Source: CAWKCE01 sp032127035 (GTDB lineage: Bacteria; Actinomycetota; Actinomycetes; JAHEKZ01). Taken from it: DNA of 64,000 nt. The position numbers and the translations under genes are program-made. Each line of letters begins with the position of its first letter. The first letter of the stretch is position 1. The stretch lies in NCBI GenBank assembly GCA_963848085.1, contig CAWKCE010000005.1:62001-126000 (forward strand). The letters run 5' to 3'. The notes under the pieces are model-generated. The model saw only the letters and a list, made by a program, of their open reading frames with translations, was not told where the DNA came from and searched no databases. Shown in pieces: positions 44,844-53,442 of the stretch.

Positions 44844-46448
44844 CTACTCCCACTCGATGGTGCCGGGCGGCTTGCTCGTCACGTCCAGAACCACCCGGTT
44901 CACCCCGTCGACCTCGTTGGTAATCCGAGTAGAGATGCGCGCGACCAGCTCGTACGGCAGCCGGGACCAGTCGGCGGTCATGGCGTCCTCGCTGCTGACG
45001 GGGCGGAGCACCACCGGGTGACCGTACGTCCGGCCGTCACCTTGCACACCGACCGACCGGACGTCGGCCAGCAGGACAACCGGGAACTGCCACACGTCTC
45101 GGTCCAGCCCGGCGGCGGTGAGCTCCTCGCGTGCGATGGCGTCGGCCTCCCGCAGGAGGTCGAGCCGTTCGCGGGTGACCTCACCGATGATGCGGATCCC
45201 CAGCCCCGGACCCGGGAACGGCTGACGCCAGACGATGTCCGCGGGCAGGCCGAGCTGCTCTCCGACAGCTCGAACCTCGTCCTTGAACAACGAACGCAGC
45301 GGCTCGACCAGTGCGAACTGCAGGTCCTCGGGCAGGCCACCCACGTTGTGGTGGCTCTTGATGTTGGCCGTACCGGTTCCACCACCGCTCTCCACGACGT
45401 CGGGGTACAGGGTCCCCTGGACGAGGAACTCGACCTGCTCGCCGTGCGCTCCGGCCTCCGCGACGACCTCAGCGGCCGCGTCCTCGAACACCCGGATGAA
45501 CTCCCGCCCGATGACCTTCCGCTTCTGCTCGGGGTCGGTCAGCCCAGCCAGCGCATCGAGGAATCGCTCCTGCGCGTCGACGACCTTCAGGCGAACACCC
45601 GTGGCCGCGACGAAGTCCTTCTCGACCTGCTCGGCCTCCCCCTTGCGGAGCAGCCCGTGGTCAACGAAGACGCAGGTCAGCTGGTCCCCGACGGCCCGCT
45701 GCACCAGCGCCGCCGCCACGGCCGAGTCGACGCCGCCGGACAGCCCGCACACCGCCAGTCCATCGCCCAGCTGGGTCCGAATCGCGTCGACCTGCTCGTC
45801 AATGACGTTCGCCATCGTCCACGTCGGCCGGCACCCGGCGACCTCGTAGAGGAAATGCTCGAGCACGGCCTGTCCGTGCTCGGTGTGCAGCACCTCGGGG
45901 TGGAACTGGACCCCAGCCAGACGCAGGTCGGCCGCCTCGAAGGCGGCGACCGGGGCGGCGGCCGACTCGGCCACCACCGAGAACCCCTCGGGCGCCTGGG
46001 TCACTGAGTCGCCGTGCGACATCCACACCGACTGCTGCCGCGGCAGCCCGTGGAACAGCGTGGAGTCCGCGCCGGTGACGGTCAGCGGCGTGCGCCCGTA
46101 CTCGCTCGTGCCCGTCCGGGCGACGACCCCGCCGAGCGCCAGCGCCATCGCCTGGAACCCGTAGCAGATCCCGAACACCGGCACGCCGGCGTCGAACAGC
46201 TCGCGCCCGACCTGCGGTGCCCCGTCGGCGTACACACTGCTCGGTCCGCCGGAGAGCACGATCGCCCGTGGCCGCTTCGCCAGCATCTCGGCCACGGACA
46301 GGGAGTGCGGAACAATCTCGCTGTACACCCGCGCCTCGCGGACCCGACGCGCGATGAGCTGCGCGTACTGCGCCCCGAAGTCGACGACGAGCACACGATC
46401 GAAACCCTCGACGGGCTCGGCGACGGGGCCGGCAGCGGGTGCAACCAC
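44844..46448 (-). CDS. guaA: GMP synthase (glutamine-hydrolysing)
   Basis: 534-residue enzyme converting XMP to GMP. N-terminal class I glutamine amidotransferase with nucleophile Cys in FGICYGFQAMA and His in GVQFHPEVLHTE; ATP-pyrophosphatase domain with P-loop LSGGVDSAVAAAL; C-terminal dimerisation domain ending with KPPGTIEWE. Full length. GTG 46448 is preceded by TAGGCT at 6 nt, consistent with a leaderless message. Works after GuaB (56238-57746). Confidence 0.97.
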   Translation of the reverse strand: MVAPAAGPVAEPVEGFDRVLVVDFGAQYAQLIARRVREARVYSEIVPHSLSVAEMLAKRPRAIVLSGGPSSVYADGAPQVGRELFDAGVPVFGICYGFQAMALALGGVVARTGTSEYGRTPLTVTGADSTLFHGLPRQQSVWMSHGDSVTQAPEGFSVVAESAAAPVAAFEAADLRLAGVQFHPEVLHTEHGQAVLEHFLYEVAGCRPTWTMANVIDEQVDAIRTQLGDGLAVCGLSGGVDSAVAAALVQRAVGDQLTCVFVDHGLLRKGEAEQVEKDFVAATGVRLKVVDAQERFLDALAGLTDPEQKRKVIGREFIRVFEDAAAEVVAEAGAHGEQVEFLVQGTLYPDVVESGGGTGTANIKSHHNVGGLPEDLQFALVEPLRSLFKDEVRAVGEQLGLPADIVWRQPFPGPGLGIRIIGEVTRERLDLLREADAIAREELTAAGLDRDVWQFPVVLLADVRSVGVQGDGRTYGHPVVLRPVSSEDAMTADWSRLPYELVARISTRITNEVDGVNRVVLDVTSKPPGTIEWE

Positions 46449-46454
46449 GGCGCG

Positions 46455-46460
46455 AGCCTA
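46455..46460 (-). promoter_or_regulatory. Candidate -10 for leaderless guaA
   Basis: TAGGCT on the minus strand, 6 nt upstream of GTG 46448. Confidence 0.42.
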
Positions 46461-46515
46461 CCGGCGCAGAACCCATTGGCTCCCGACCCCGTCGGCCCCC
46501 TAGCGTGGGAGGGCC

Positions 46516-48231
46516 ATGCCCTACGTCTCCCTCCGCGACCTCCCTCGATCCGACCCCGGGAGGCCGGACCTTCGCACGCCGACCCGGTTCCTCGTGTGGA
46601 TCGGTCGGATGCAGCTGCCTGCCCTGACGCTGGGCGTCACGTGGGGCGTGCTGTGGATGGGCGCCGCCGCGCTCATCCCCGGCGCTCTCGGCGCGGGCGT
46701 GCAGGCCATTGCCGACGGGAACGAGACCGCGGTCCTGCGCTGGTCCCTCGTCGTCCTCGGTCTCGGCGTGTTCCAGGCCGGAGCCGGGCTGCTCCGGCAC
46801 CGAGCGGCGGTGACCAACTGGATCAGCGCGGCCTCTCGGGTGCAGCAGCTCATCGTCCGGCAGGCGGCTCGGCTCGGTGGTGACCTCCCCCGCCAGGTCG
46901 CCACCGGGGAGGTCGTGGCCGCCACCGCCAACGACGTCGAGCGCATCGGGTCGGCGTTCGACGTTCTGGCGCGGTTCGCCGGGGCGATCGTGGCCTTCTT
47001 CGGGGTCGCGGCGATCCTGCTCACGATCAACGCCCCGCTCGGGACTGTCGTGCTGGTGGGCGTCCCGGTGCTGTCCCTGTCCATCAGCCCTCTCGTTCGC
47101 CCACTCGAACGCCGAGAGCGCGACCAGCGGGTGAAGCTCGGACTGGCGACCGAGCTGGCCGCCGACACCGTCGCCGGTCTGCGGGTCCTGCGCGGAATCG
47201 GCGGGGAGGACCTCTTCCTGGAGCGCTACCGCCTGGCGTCCGCCGAGGTTCGGCTGGCCGCCGTACGGACGGCACAGGTCCGGTCGCTGCTGGACGCCCT
47301 GCAGGTGTTCCTGCCGGGAATCTTCGTCGTGACCGTCACCTGGTTCGGCGCCCGGCTGGCCATCGACGGCCGCTTGAGCATCGGGGCGCTCGTCGCGTTC
47401 TACGGGTACACCGCGTTCATGGTGCTGCCCCTGCGGACCGTCACCGAGACCGCGCACAAGTGGACGGCGGCTCGGGTCGCCGCGCAACGGGTGCTGTCCG
47501 TGCTGCGGCTCGAACGCACCTACGCCGAGGACCCGGAGTCCGCCGACCACCCCGAGCCGGAGGTCGGCGGACTGGTGGACGTCCGGTCGGGTCTGGCGGT
47601 GACGCCGGGCCAGCTGACCGCCGTCGTGACCGACGACCCGCTCACCGCCGACACGATGGCCGACCGCCTGGGCCGGTACTCCGACGGCGAGGTGAAGCTG
47701 TCGGGCACGCGGTTGTCCGACCTTCCGATCGACGTGGTCCGGCGCCGGGTCCTGGTGCAGGACAAGGACCCGGTCATCCTGTCCGGCTCGGCCAGCGACT
47801 TGTTCGAGATCCCGCGCACCGGTCGAGTAGGGGTCCTGCAGGCCTTGTCCTGGGCGTCGGCGAATGACGTCGTCGAGGCGCTTCCGGAGGGACTGGCGAC
47901 CGACCTTCCGGAGCGGGGCCGCTCCCTGTCCGGGGGCCAGCGGCAGCGGCTGGCGCTAGCGCGGTCGCTGGTCGCCGACCCGGACGTGCTGGTCCTGGAC
48001 GAGCCGACCAGCGCCGTCGACACCCACACCGAGGCACGGATCGGGCTGGGCCTACGCCAGGCCCGGGAGGGCCGGACCACAGTCGTCTTCACGACCAGTC
48101 CGCTGCTTCTCGAGCACGCCGACATCGTGGCGTTCGTCCAGTCCGGGACGGTTGTCGCGACAGGCAGCCACCGAGACCTCATGCGGTCAACCCCCGCCTA
48201 CCGGGCCACTGTCGTGCGGGGTGTCGGATGA
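46516..48231 (+). CDS. ABC exporter half-transporter with degenerate ATP site
   Basis: 571-residue half-transporter: six-helix permease (residues about 30-320) and a nucleotide-binding domain. The NBD has an intact signature LSGGQRQRLALARSL and Walker B VLVLDEPTSA, but the Walker A region reads TAVVTDDPLTADTMADRLG, with no GxxGxGKS/T, and the H-loop His is missing (VVFTTSPLLL). It should not bind ATP in its own P-loop, yet it can lend LSGGQ to its partner. The next gene overlaps by 4 nt (ATGA). Substrate unknown; a peptide, lipid or drug exporter by family. Confidence 0.9.
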   Translation: MPYVSLRDLPRSDPGRPDLRTPTRFLVWIGRMQLPALTLGVTWGVLWMGAAALIPGALGAGVQAIADGNETAVLRWSLVVLGLGVFQAGAGLLRHRAAVTNWISAASRVQQLIVRQAARLGGDLPRQVATGEVVAATANDVERIGSAFDVLARFAGAIVAFFGVAAILLTINAPLGTVVLVGVPVLSLSISPLVRPLERRERDQRVKLGLATELAADTVAGLRVLRGIGGEDLFLERYRLASAEVRLAAVRTAQVRSLLDALQVFLPGIFVVTVTWFGARLAIDGRLSIGALVAFYGYTAFMVLPLRTVTETAHKWTAARVAAQRVLSVLRLERTYAEDPESADHPEPEVGGLVDVRSGLAVTPGQLTAVVTDDPLTADTMADRLGRYSDGEVKLSGTRLSDLPIDVVRRRVLVQDKDPVILSGSASDLFEIPRTGRVGVLQALSWASANDVVEALPEGLATDLPERGRSLSGGQRQRLALARSLVADPDVLVLDEPTSAVDTHTEARIGLGLRQAREGRTTVVFTTSPLLLEHADIVAFVQSGTVVATGSHRDLMRSTPAYRATVVRGVG

Positions 48232-50009
48232 AGCCCCCCGAGTCCTTCGACATGACGAGCCCGGCGCAGGCGGCGTTGCTGCCGGTGTCGGAGCCGCCGG
48301 CCGTGCGCCGGCACGTCCGGCAGCTGTTGCGCCGGCACGCCCGCCTGTTCGGCTGGCTGATCGCGCTGAACTCGGTCGCCGCCGTCGCGTCGGTCGTCGG
48401 ACCGCAGGTCCTCGGCGGAGTCGTCCAGCGGCTCCAGGACGGCGACACATCCAGCACGTTCGCCAACCGAGCCGCACTCGTCTTCCTGGCAGCCCTGCTT
48501 GTGCAGACGGTCTTCACCCGCTTCGCCCGGCTGCGGGGTGCCGTGCTCGGCGAGACCATCCTGGCCGACCTGCGCGAGAGCTTCCTCCGGCGGGTGGTCG
48601 TCCTGCCGCCGGGCGTGGTCGAGCGCGCTGGGACCGGTGACCTCGTCACCCGGACCACCACCGACGTCGACCGGCTGTCCTGGGCCGTCCGGATGGCAGT
48701 GCCCGAGATCACCATCGCCATGGGTACGGCTGTCTTCGTACTCGGTGCTCTGGTCCTCACCGCCCCCGCACTGGCCCTGTCCTGGCTGGTCGCCATCCCG
48801 CCGATCATCGTCGTCATGCGCTGGTACTTCCGGCGGGCCCCTCAGGCGTACCGCCGCGAGATGGCCGGCTACGCCAGCGTCAACGCCGAGGTGGCAGAGG
48901 CCGTCGACGCCGGCCGCACGCTGGAGGCCTACCGGCTAGGCCCGGCGCGCGTGGCCCGCACCGACGCGACGATCAAACGCTGGATCTCGTGGGAGCGCTA
49001 CACGATGTACCTGCGCACGGTCTTCTTCCCCTCCGTCGAGATCGCCTACGTCATGCCACTGGCAGCGGTGCTGGCCATGGGTGGGTTCCTGTACACGCAG
49101 GGACAGGTCAACCTCGCGCAGGTCACGGCGGCCGTGCTGTACACCCAGATGCTCATCGAGCCGGTCGACACGATGCTCATGTGGTACGACGAGCTCCAGG
49201 TCGGCCAGGCGTCGCTGGCGAGGCTGTTGGGCGTGAACGAGGTACCCGACCCCGACACCGACGACCATGAGCCGGCCGACGCGGAGATCGTGGCTCGCCA
49301 GGTCCGGTTCGGCTACCGGGACGGCCGGGACGTCCTCCATGGCGTGGACATGGACGTCGAGCCGGGCGAGCGAATCGCGATCGTCGGGCCGTCCGGTGCC
49401 GGCAAGTCGACGCTGGGCCGGCTGCTGGCGGGGCTGCACCGGCCTCGGTCCGGCTCCATCGAGATGGGCGGCGTAGAGCTGGGCCGGCTCCCCACGGAGA
49501 CGGTCCGTCGGCATGTGGCACTCGTCACGCAGGAGCACCACGTGTTCGTCGGGACGGTCCGCGACAACCTGCTGCTGGCCCAGCCGGCTGCCACCGACAC
49601 CGACCTGTGGTCAGCGCTGGCGGCAGTCGACGCCACCGACTGGGTGTCCACGCTGCCGGCCGGACTGGACTCCCGTGTCGGCACCGGCGGCGGGCGGCTG
49701 AGCCCCGCGCAGGCACAGCAGCTGGCCCTTGCCCGGTTGGTCCTGGCCGACCCGCACACGCTGGTGCTCGACGAGGCGACATCACTGCTGGACCCGCGCG
49801 CCGCCCGTCACCTGGAGCAGTCTCTGGGAGCGGTGCTGGACGGCCGGACCGTCATCGCCATCGCCCACCGCCTGATGACTGCGCACGACGCCCAGCGCGT
49901 GATCGTCGTCGAGGACGGTCGTATCGCCGAGGCGGGAAGCCACGACGAGCTCGTCGCCGCCGGCGGCGCGTACGCGGCGCTCTGGCGGTCGTGGCGGGAC
50001 GAAGGCTGA
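48228..50009 (+). CDS. ABC exporter half-transporter, partner subunit
   Basis: 593-residue half-transporter: permease (residues about 50-330) and an NBD with intact Walker A IVGPSGAGKSTLG, Walker B TLVLDEATS and H-loop His (VIAIAHRL), but the signature is altered to LSPAQAQQ in place of LSGGQ. Together with the preceding gene product, one composite ATP site is complete (this Walker A/B/His plus the partner's LSGGQ) and the other is disabled on both faces. This fits a heterodimeric type IV exporter. Translation is coupled by a 4-nt overlap. Confidence 0.92.
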   Translation: MKPPESFDMTSPAQAALLPVSEPPAVRRHVRQLLRRHARLFGWLIALNSVAAVASVVGPQVLGGVVQRLQDGDTSSTFANRAALVFLAALLVQTVFTRFARLRGAVLGETILADLRESFLRRVVVLPPGVVERAGTGDLVTRTTTDVDRLSWAVRMAVPEITIAMGTAVFVLGALVLTAPALALSWLVAIPPIIVVMRWYFRRAPQAYRREMAGYASVNAEVAEAVDAGRTLEAYRLGPARVARTDATIKRWISWERYTMYLRTVFFPSVEIAYVMPLAAVLAMGGFLYTQGQVNLAQVTAAVLYTQMLIEPVDTMLMWYDELQVGQASLARLLGVNEVPDPDTDDHEPADAEIVARQVRFGYRDGRDVLHGVDMDVEPGERIAIVGPSGAGKSTLGRLLAGLHRPRSGSIEMGGVELGRLPTETVRRHVALVTQEHHVFVGTVRDNLLLAQPAATDTDLWSALAAVDATDWVSTLPAGLDSRVGTGGGRLSPAQAQQLALARLVLADPHTLVLDEATSLLDPRAARHLEQSLGAVLDGRTVIAIAHRLMTAHDAQRVIVVEDGRIAEAGSHDELVAAGGAYAALWRSWRDEG

Positions 50010-50031
50010 CCGTCGGCACGCGACCGTCTGC

Positions 50032-51708
50032 TCAGGGCAGACGCAGCGCCCCCGGTGCGTCTGCCGGAACTGCGGCACGGCGGGGGGCAACCGCCGAGAC
50101 GGGTCGGTAGCCCGCGCCGGGCGCGGGACGCGGATCGACGTCGCCCCGGTTGGGCCACATCGCGAACGCCCGCTCGGCCTGCGCGGTGATGGTCAGGGCC
50201 GGGTTGACGCCGAGGTTCGCCGACACCGCCGATCCATCCACGATGTGGAGCCTGGGATGACCGTAGGCACGAAGGTAGGGGTCGACGACCCCGGAGTCGG
50301 GCCCGTCGCCGATGACGCAGCCGCCAATGAAGTGAGCGGTCATCGGCGCACCGACCAGCTCTCCCAGGTTCCCGCCCGCCTCGCCGCCCATGACAGCCGC
50401 GGCCCGCCGTGCGACGTCGTCTGCGGCGGGCAGGTAGGGCGGGTTCGGCTCGCCGTGACCAGGCTCCGACGTGAGCCTCGCGCCCAGCAGCCCCCGGCGC
50501 CGGGACACCGAGACCGAGTTGTCTCGGCTCTGCATCGCCAGCACGATGACCGCCCGCTCCGCCCACCCTCGCAGGTCGTACACGCGCGCCAGCCGAGTCG
50601 GCTCCTGCCGCACGGCGCGCACCCACTGGCGCAGCCTGCTCCCAGCGGCGCCATCCGGCAGGACCGTCGACAGCAGTGCCATGAACGAGCTGCCGTGCCC
50701 GTACCGGACCGGTTCGAGGTGCGTGCCGTCCTCGGTCCGGATCGACGACGTGATCGCGACGCCTCGGGAGTAGTCCGTGGCGGAGCCAACCGGTGCCACC
50801 GCTCCGAGCAGGGCCTCGGAGTTGGTCCGGCTGAGGGCGCCCAACCGGGGTGACAGAGACGGCAGGTCACCGTTCTCGCGCATGCGGTGCAGCAGGTGCT
50901 GCGTGCCGTAGGCGCCTGCGGCCATCACGACGTGGTCCGCGAGGAACGTCGTCCGCCGGCTGCCGAGCCACGAGCCGGCGGGAACGGTGTCGACAGCGAA
51001 GCCGCCCGACTCCAGCTCGCGTACGGCAGCTGCCCGGGTGTCGGCCACGATGCGGACACCGAGCTGCTCGGCCAGGTGCAGATAGTTCTTCACCAGCGTG
51101 TTCTTGGCACCGTGCCGGCAGCCGGTCATGCAGCCGCCGCACTCCAGGCACCCCGTTCGGTCCGGACCGGCCCCACCGAAGTACGGGTCGGGGACGCTGC
51201 GTCCCGGCTCACCGAAGAACACCCCGACCGGGGTCAGACGAAAGCTGCTCCCCACGCCGAGCTGGTCGGCGACCTCGCGCATGACCTCGTCCGCCGGCGT
51301 CAGCGATGGGTTGTCGGTGACCCCGAGCATGCGCCGTGCCTGGTCGTAGTACGGGTCCAGCTCGGCTCGCCAGTCGGTGATGTCACGCCACTGTGGGTCG
51401 TCGAAGAATGCGTCGTCCGGCTGGTACAGGGTGTTGGCGTACACCAGTGACCCGCCACCGACGCCGGCGCCGGCCAGTACGACCACGTCACGCAGGCGGT
51501 GAATCCGCTGGATCCCGCGCAGTCCGAGACGAGGCGCGAACAGGAACCGGTGCAGGCGCCACGACGTCGTGGCGTGGTCGGCGTCGGCGAACCTGCGGCC
51601 GGCCTCCACGACCACCACGCGGTAGCCCTTCTCGGCAAGACGCAGCGCGGCGACCGAGCCGCCGAAACCGGAACCGACGACGACGACGTCGCAGGAGTAT
51701 CCGCTCAC
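50032..51708 (-). CDS. GMC-family FAD oxidoreductase (cholesterol-oxidase-like)
   Basis: 558-residue flavoprotein. FAD fold VVVGSGFGGSVAALRLAEKG, GAGVGGGSLVYANTL, and C-terminal DGSAVSANLGVNPALTITAQAE are in the cholesterol-oxidase/GMC order. A Cys-rich loop, CLECGGCMTGCRHGAKNTL, is common in the actinobacterial subgroup. Substrate is an alcohol of unknown type. GTG 51708 overlaps the dehydrogenase stop by 4 nt, so alcohol and aldehyde oxidation may be sequential. A similar gene (choD) adjoins guaB3 in mycobacteria. Confidence 0.88.
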   Translation of the reverse strand: MSGYSCDVVVVGSGFGGSVAALRLAEKGYRVVVVEAGRRFADADHATTSWRLHRFLFAPRLGLRGIQRIHRLRDVVVLAGAGVGGGSLVYANTLYQPDDAFFDDPQWRDITDWRAELDPYYDQARRMLGVTDNPSLTPADEVMREVADQLGVGSSFRLTPVGVFFGEPGRSVPDPYFGGAGPDRTGCLECGGCMTGCRHGAKNTLVKNYLHLAEQLGVRIVADTRAAAVRELESGGFAVDTVPAGSWLGSRRTTFLADHVVMAAGAYGTQHLLHRMRENGDLPSLSPRLGALSRTNSEALLGAVAPVGSATDYSRGVAITSSIRTEDGTHLEPVRYGHGSSFMALLSTVLPDGAAGSRLRQWVRAVRQEPTRLARVYDLRGWAERAVIVLAMQSRDNSVSVSRRRGLLGARLTSEPGHGEPNPPYLPAADDVARRAAAVMGGEAGGNLGELVGAPMTAHFIGGCVIGDGPDSGVVDPYLRAYGHPRLHIVDGSAVSANLGVNPALTITAQAERAFAMWPNRGDVDPRPAPGAGYRPVSAVAPRRAAVPADAPGALRLP

Positions 51709-53273
51709 CGATGGCCGATGGCCTTCATGGTCTTCAGCCAGGCAACAGCCCCGCGCGTGTACTGGTCGTGGGGGATGAACGGTGGCGCGGCGTAGTTGGT
51801 GAACAGTGCCGTTGCCACGGTCTGCGACTCGGTGTACTTGACGAGCCCCGCTGCGCCGTGGCGGCGGTCGAGTCCGCTGTCCTTCATCCCGCCCATGGGG
51901 GCGTCGATGCTGCCCCAGGTGGCCGCGTACCCCTCGTTGACGTTCACCGTGCCGGCGTGGATGTCGCGCGCCATCCGCCCGGCGCCGGCCAGGTCTCGGC
52001 TCCAGATGCTGGCGTTGAGACCGTACGGCGAATCGTTCGCCAGTCGCACCGCCTCCCGCGCGGTGGTGAAGCGGTACACCGACACCACCGGCCCGAACGT
52101 CTCCTGGTCGCACACCGCCATGTCCGGGCGGACTCCCTCGAGCAGGGTCGGTGCGAAGAAGTACGGACCGAGGTCGGGCAGCGCGCGCCCTCCGGTCAGC
52201 ACGCGAGCGCCCCGGGCAACTGCGTCGTCGACATGCGCGGCCACCCGGTCCAGCTGGGCCTGGCTGATCAGCGAACCCATCTCCGCGGTGAACGCGAAGT
52301 CCGCGGTCATCGGCATGCCCTCGACGCGGCGCACGAGGCGGCTCACGAAGTCGTCGTACACCTCGTCGGCGACGTACAGACGCTCCGCCGACACGCACAG
52401 CTGCCCGGCCGACGAGAACGCGCCATGGACGGTTCCCTCCACGGCGCGCGTGAGGTCGGCATCTGCCATCACGATCGATGCGTTCTTCCCGCCGAGCTCC
52501 AAGGACGCGCCGACGAGGCGGCCCGCGGCCCGTTCGGCCACGACCCTGCCGGTCGCGGTCGACCCGGTGAACGCGACGTAGTCGGCGCGGTCCACGACCT
52601 CGGGTCCGACCTCCGGCCCGGAGCCGGCTACCACCTGGAACAGCCCCTCGGGAACTCCGGCCCGGCTGAGCAGCTCGGCCGACAGCAGCGCCGAGTAGGT
52701 CGTCTGCAGGTCAGGCTTCAGCACGACCGCGTTGCCGGCCATGAGCGCCGGAATCGCGTCGCACAACGCCAGGACTAAGGGGAAGTTCCACGGGGAGATG
52801 ATCCCCACGACGCCCTTGGGGTGCCGATGCTCCCGGGTCACTGTGAGCATCGGCACGAAGCCGGCCCGACGGCGCGGTCGGAGCGTCCGGCCTGCCGTGC
52901 GCGCGTAGTAGCGCGTGTTCAGGGCGATGTCGACAACCTCTTCGAACGCATGGATCCGGGCCTTGCCGGTCTCCAGCTGAAGGACGTCCATGACGTCGTC
53001 GCGGCTTTCGATCACCAGGTCGTGGAGTCGCAGCACGTGACGGGCGCGCTCCGACACCGAGCGGCGGCGCCAGCTCTCTTGTGCGTCCCGTGCGGTGCGG
53101 AACGCGACATCCACGTCGTCTGGGCGCGACAGGGGGAAAGGAGGGAGCAGCTCGCCGGTGAAGGCGGCCGTCGGCGCGTGCATCTCGGCCTTGGGCGAGG
53201 ACACGATCCGGCCAGCCAGCGACGTCAACCGCGAGGGGGGTAGTGACTGCGGCAGGCTCACCTTCTGAGTCAA
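51705..53273 (-). CDS. Succinate-semialdehyde-type aldehyde dehydrogenase
   Basis: 522-residue NAD(P)-dependent aldehyde dehydrogenase, closest in pattern to actinobacterial succinic semialdehyde dehydrogenases. Catalytic Cys in SAGQLCVSAERL, Glu in SLELGGKNA, cofactor site FTGSTATGRVV, and SPWNFPL are intact. It would yield succinate from GABA or diamine breakdown, linking to sdh and suc genes elsewhere in the window; the true substrate is inferred. TTG 53273 and GTG 53261 are both possible starts. The 100-bp palindrome lies 69 nt upstream. Confidence 0.85.
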   Translation of the reverse strand: MTQKVSLPQSLPPSRLTSLAGRIVSSPKAEMHAPTAAFTGELLPPFPLSRPDDVDVAFRTARDAQESWRRRSVSERARHVLRLHDLVIESRDDVMDVLQLETGKARIHAFEEVVDIALNTRYYARTAGRTLRPRRRAGFVPMLTVTREHRHPKGVVGIISPWNFPLVLALCDAIPALMAGNAVVLKPDLQTTYSALLSAELLSRAGVPEGLFQVVAGSGPEVGPEVVDRADYVAFTGSTATGRVVAERAAGRLVGASLELGGKNASIVMADADLTRAVEGTVHGAFSSAGQLCVSAERLYVADEVYDDFVSRLVRRVEGMPMTADFAFTAEMGSLISQAQLDRVAAHVDDAVARGARVLTGGRALPDLGPYFFAPTLLEGVRPDMAVCDQETFGPVVSVYRFTTAREAVRLANDSPYGLNASIWSRDLAGAGRMARDIHAGTVNVNEGYAATWGSIDAPMGGMKDSGLDRRHGAAGLVKYTESQTVATALFTNYAAPPFIPHDQYTRGAVAWLKTMKAIGHR

Positions 53274-53342
53274 TCACAGCGCGCCGCGGCGCCGGCCGGG
53301 TGCGGGTCGGTCACCCGTCGACACCCCCGGTCCGCCGTCCTC

Positions 53343-53442
53343 ACGAATGTTCACAATTCCGGGCGCCTGGCGCGAATTGCGCACGCACGACCCCCTGAGT
53401 GTGCGCAATTGCGGGCGATCACCCGGAATTGCGCACACTTGT
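53343..53442. repeat. 100-bp nested palindromic element, copy 2
   Basis: Same architecture as 29444-29543, with no indels: ACGAATGTTCACAATT (53343-53358), GAATTGCGCAC (53374-53384), TGTGCGCAATTGCGGG (53400-53415) and CCCGGAATTGCGCACA (53422-53437). The right hairpin pairs at 15 of 16 positions. Relative to copy 1 the stem pair G-C has become C-G on both sides (GGAATT to GCAATT; CCGCAC to GCGCAC), a compensatory change. The glpD stop codon and last seven codons lie inside it. Confidence 0.85.
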
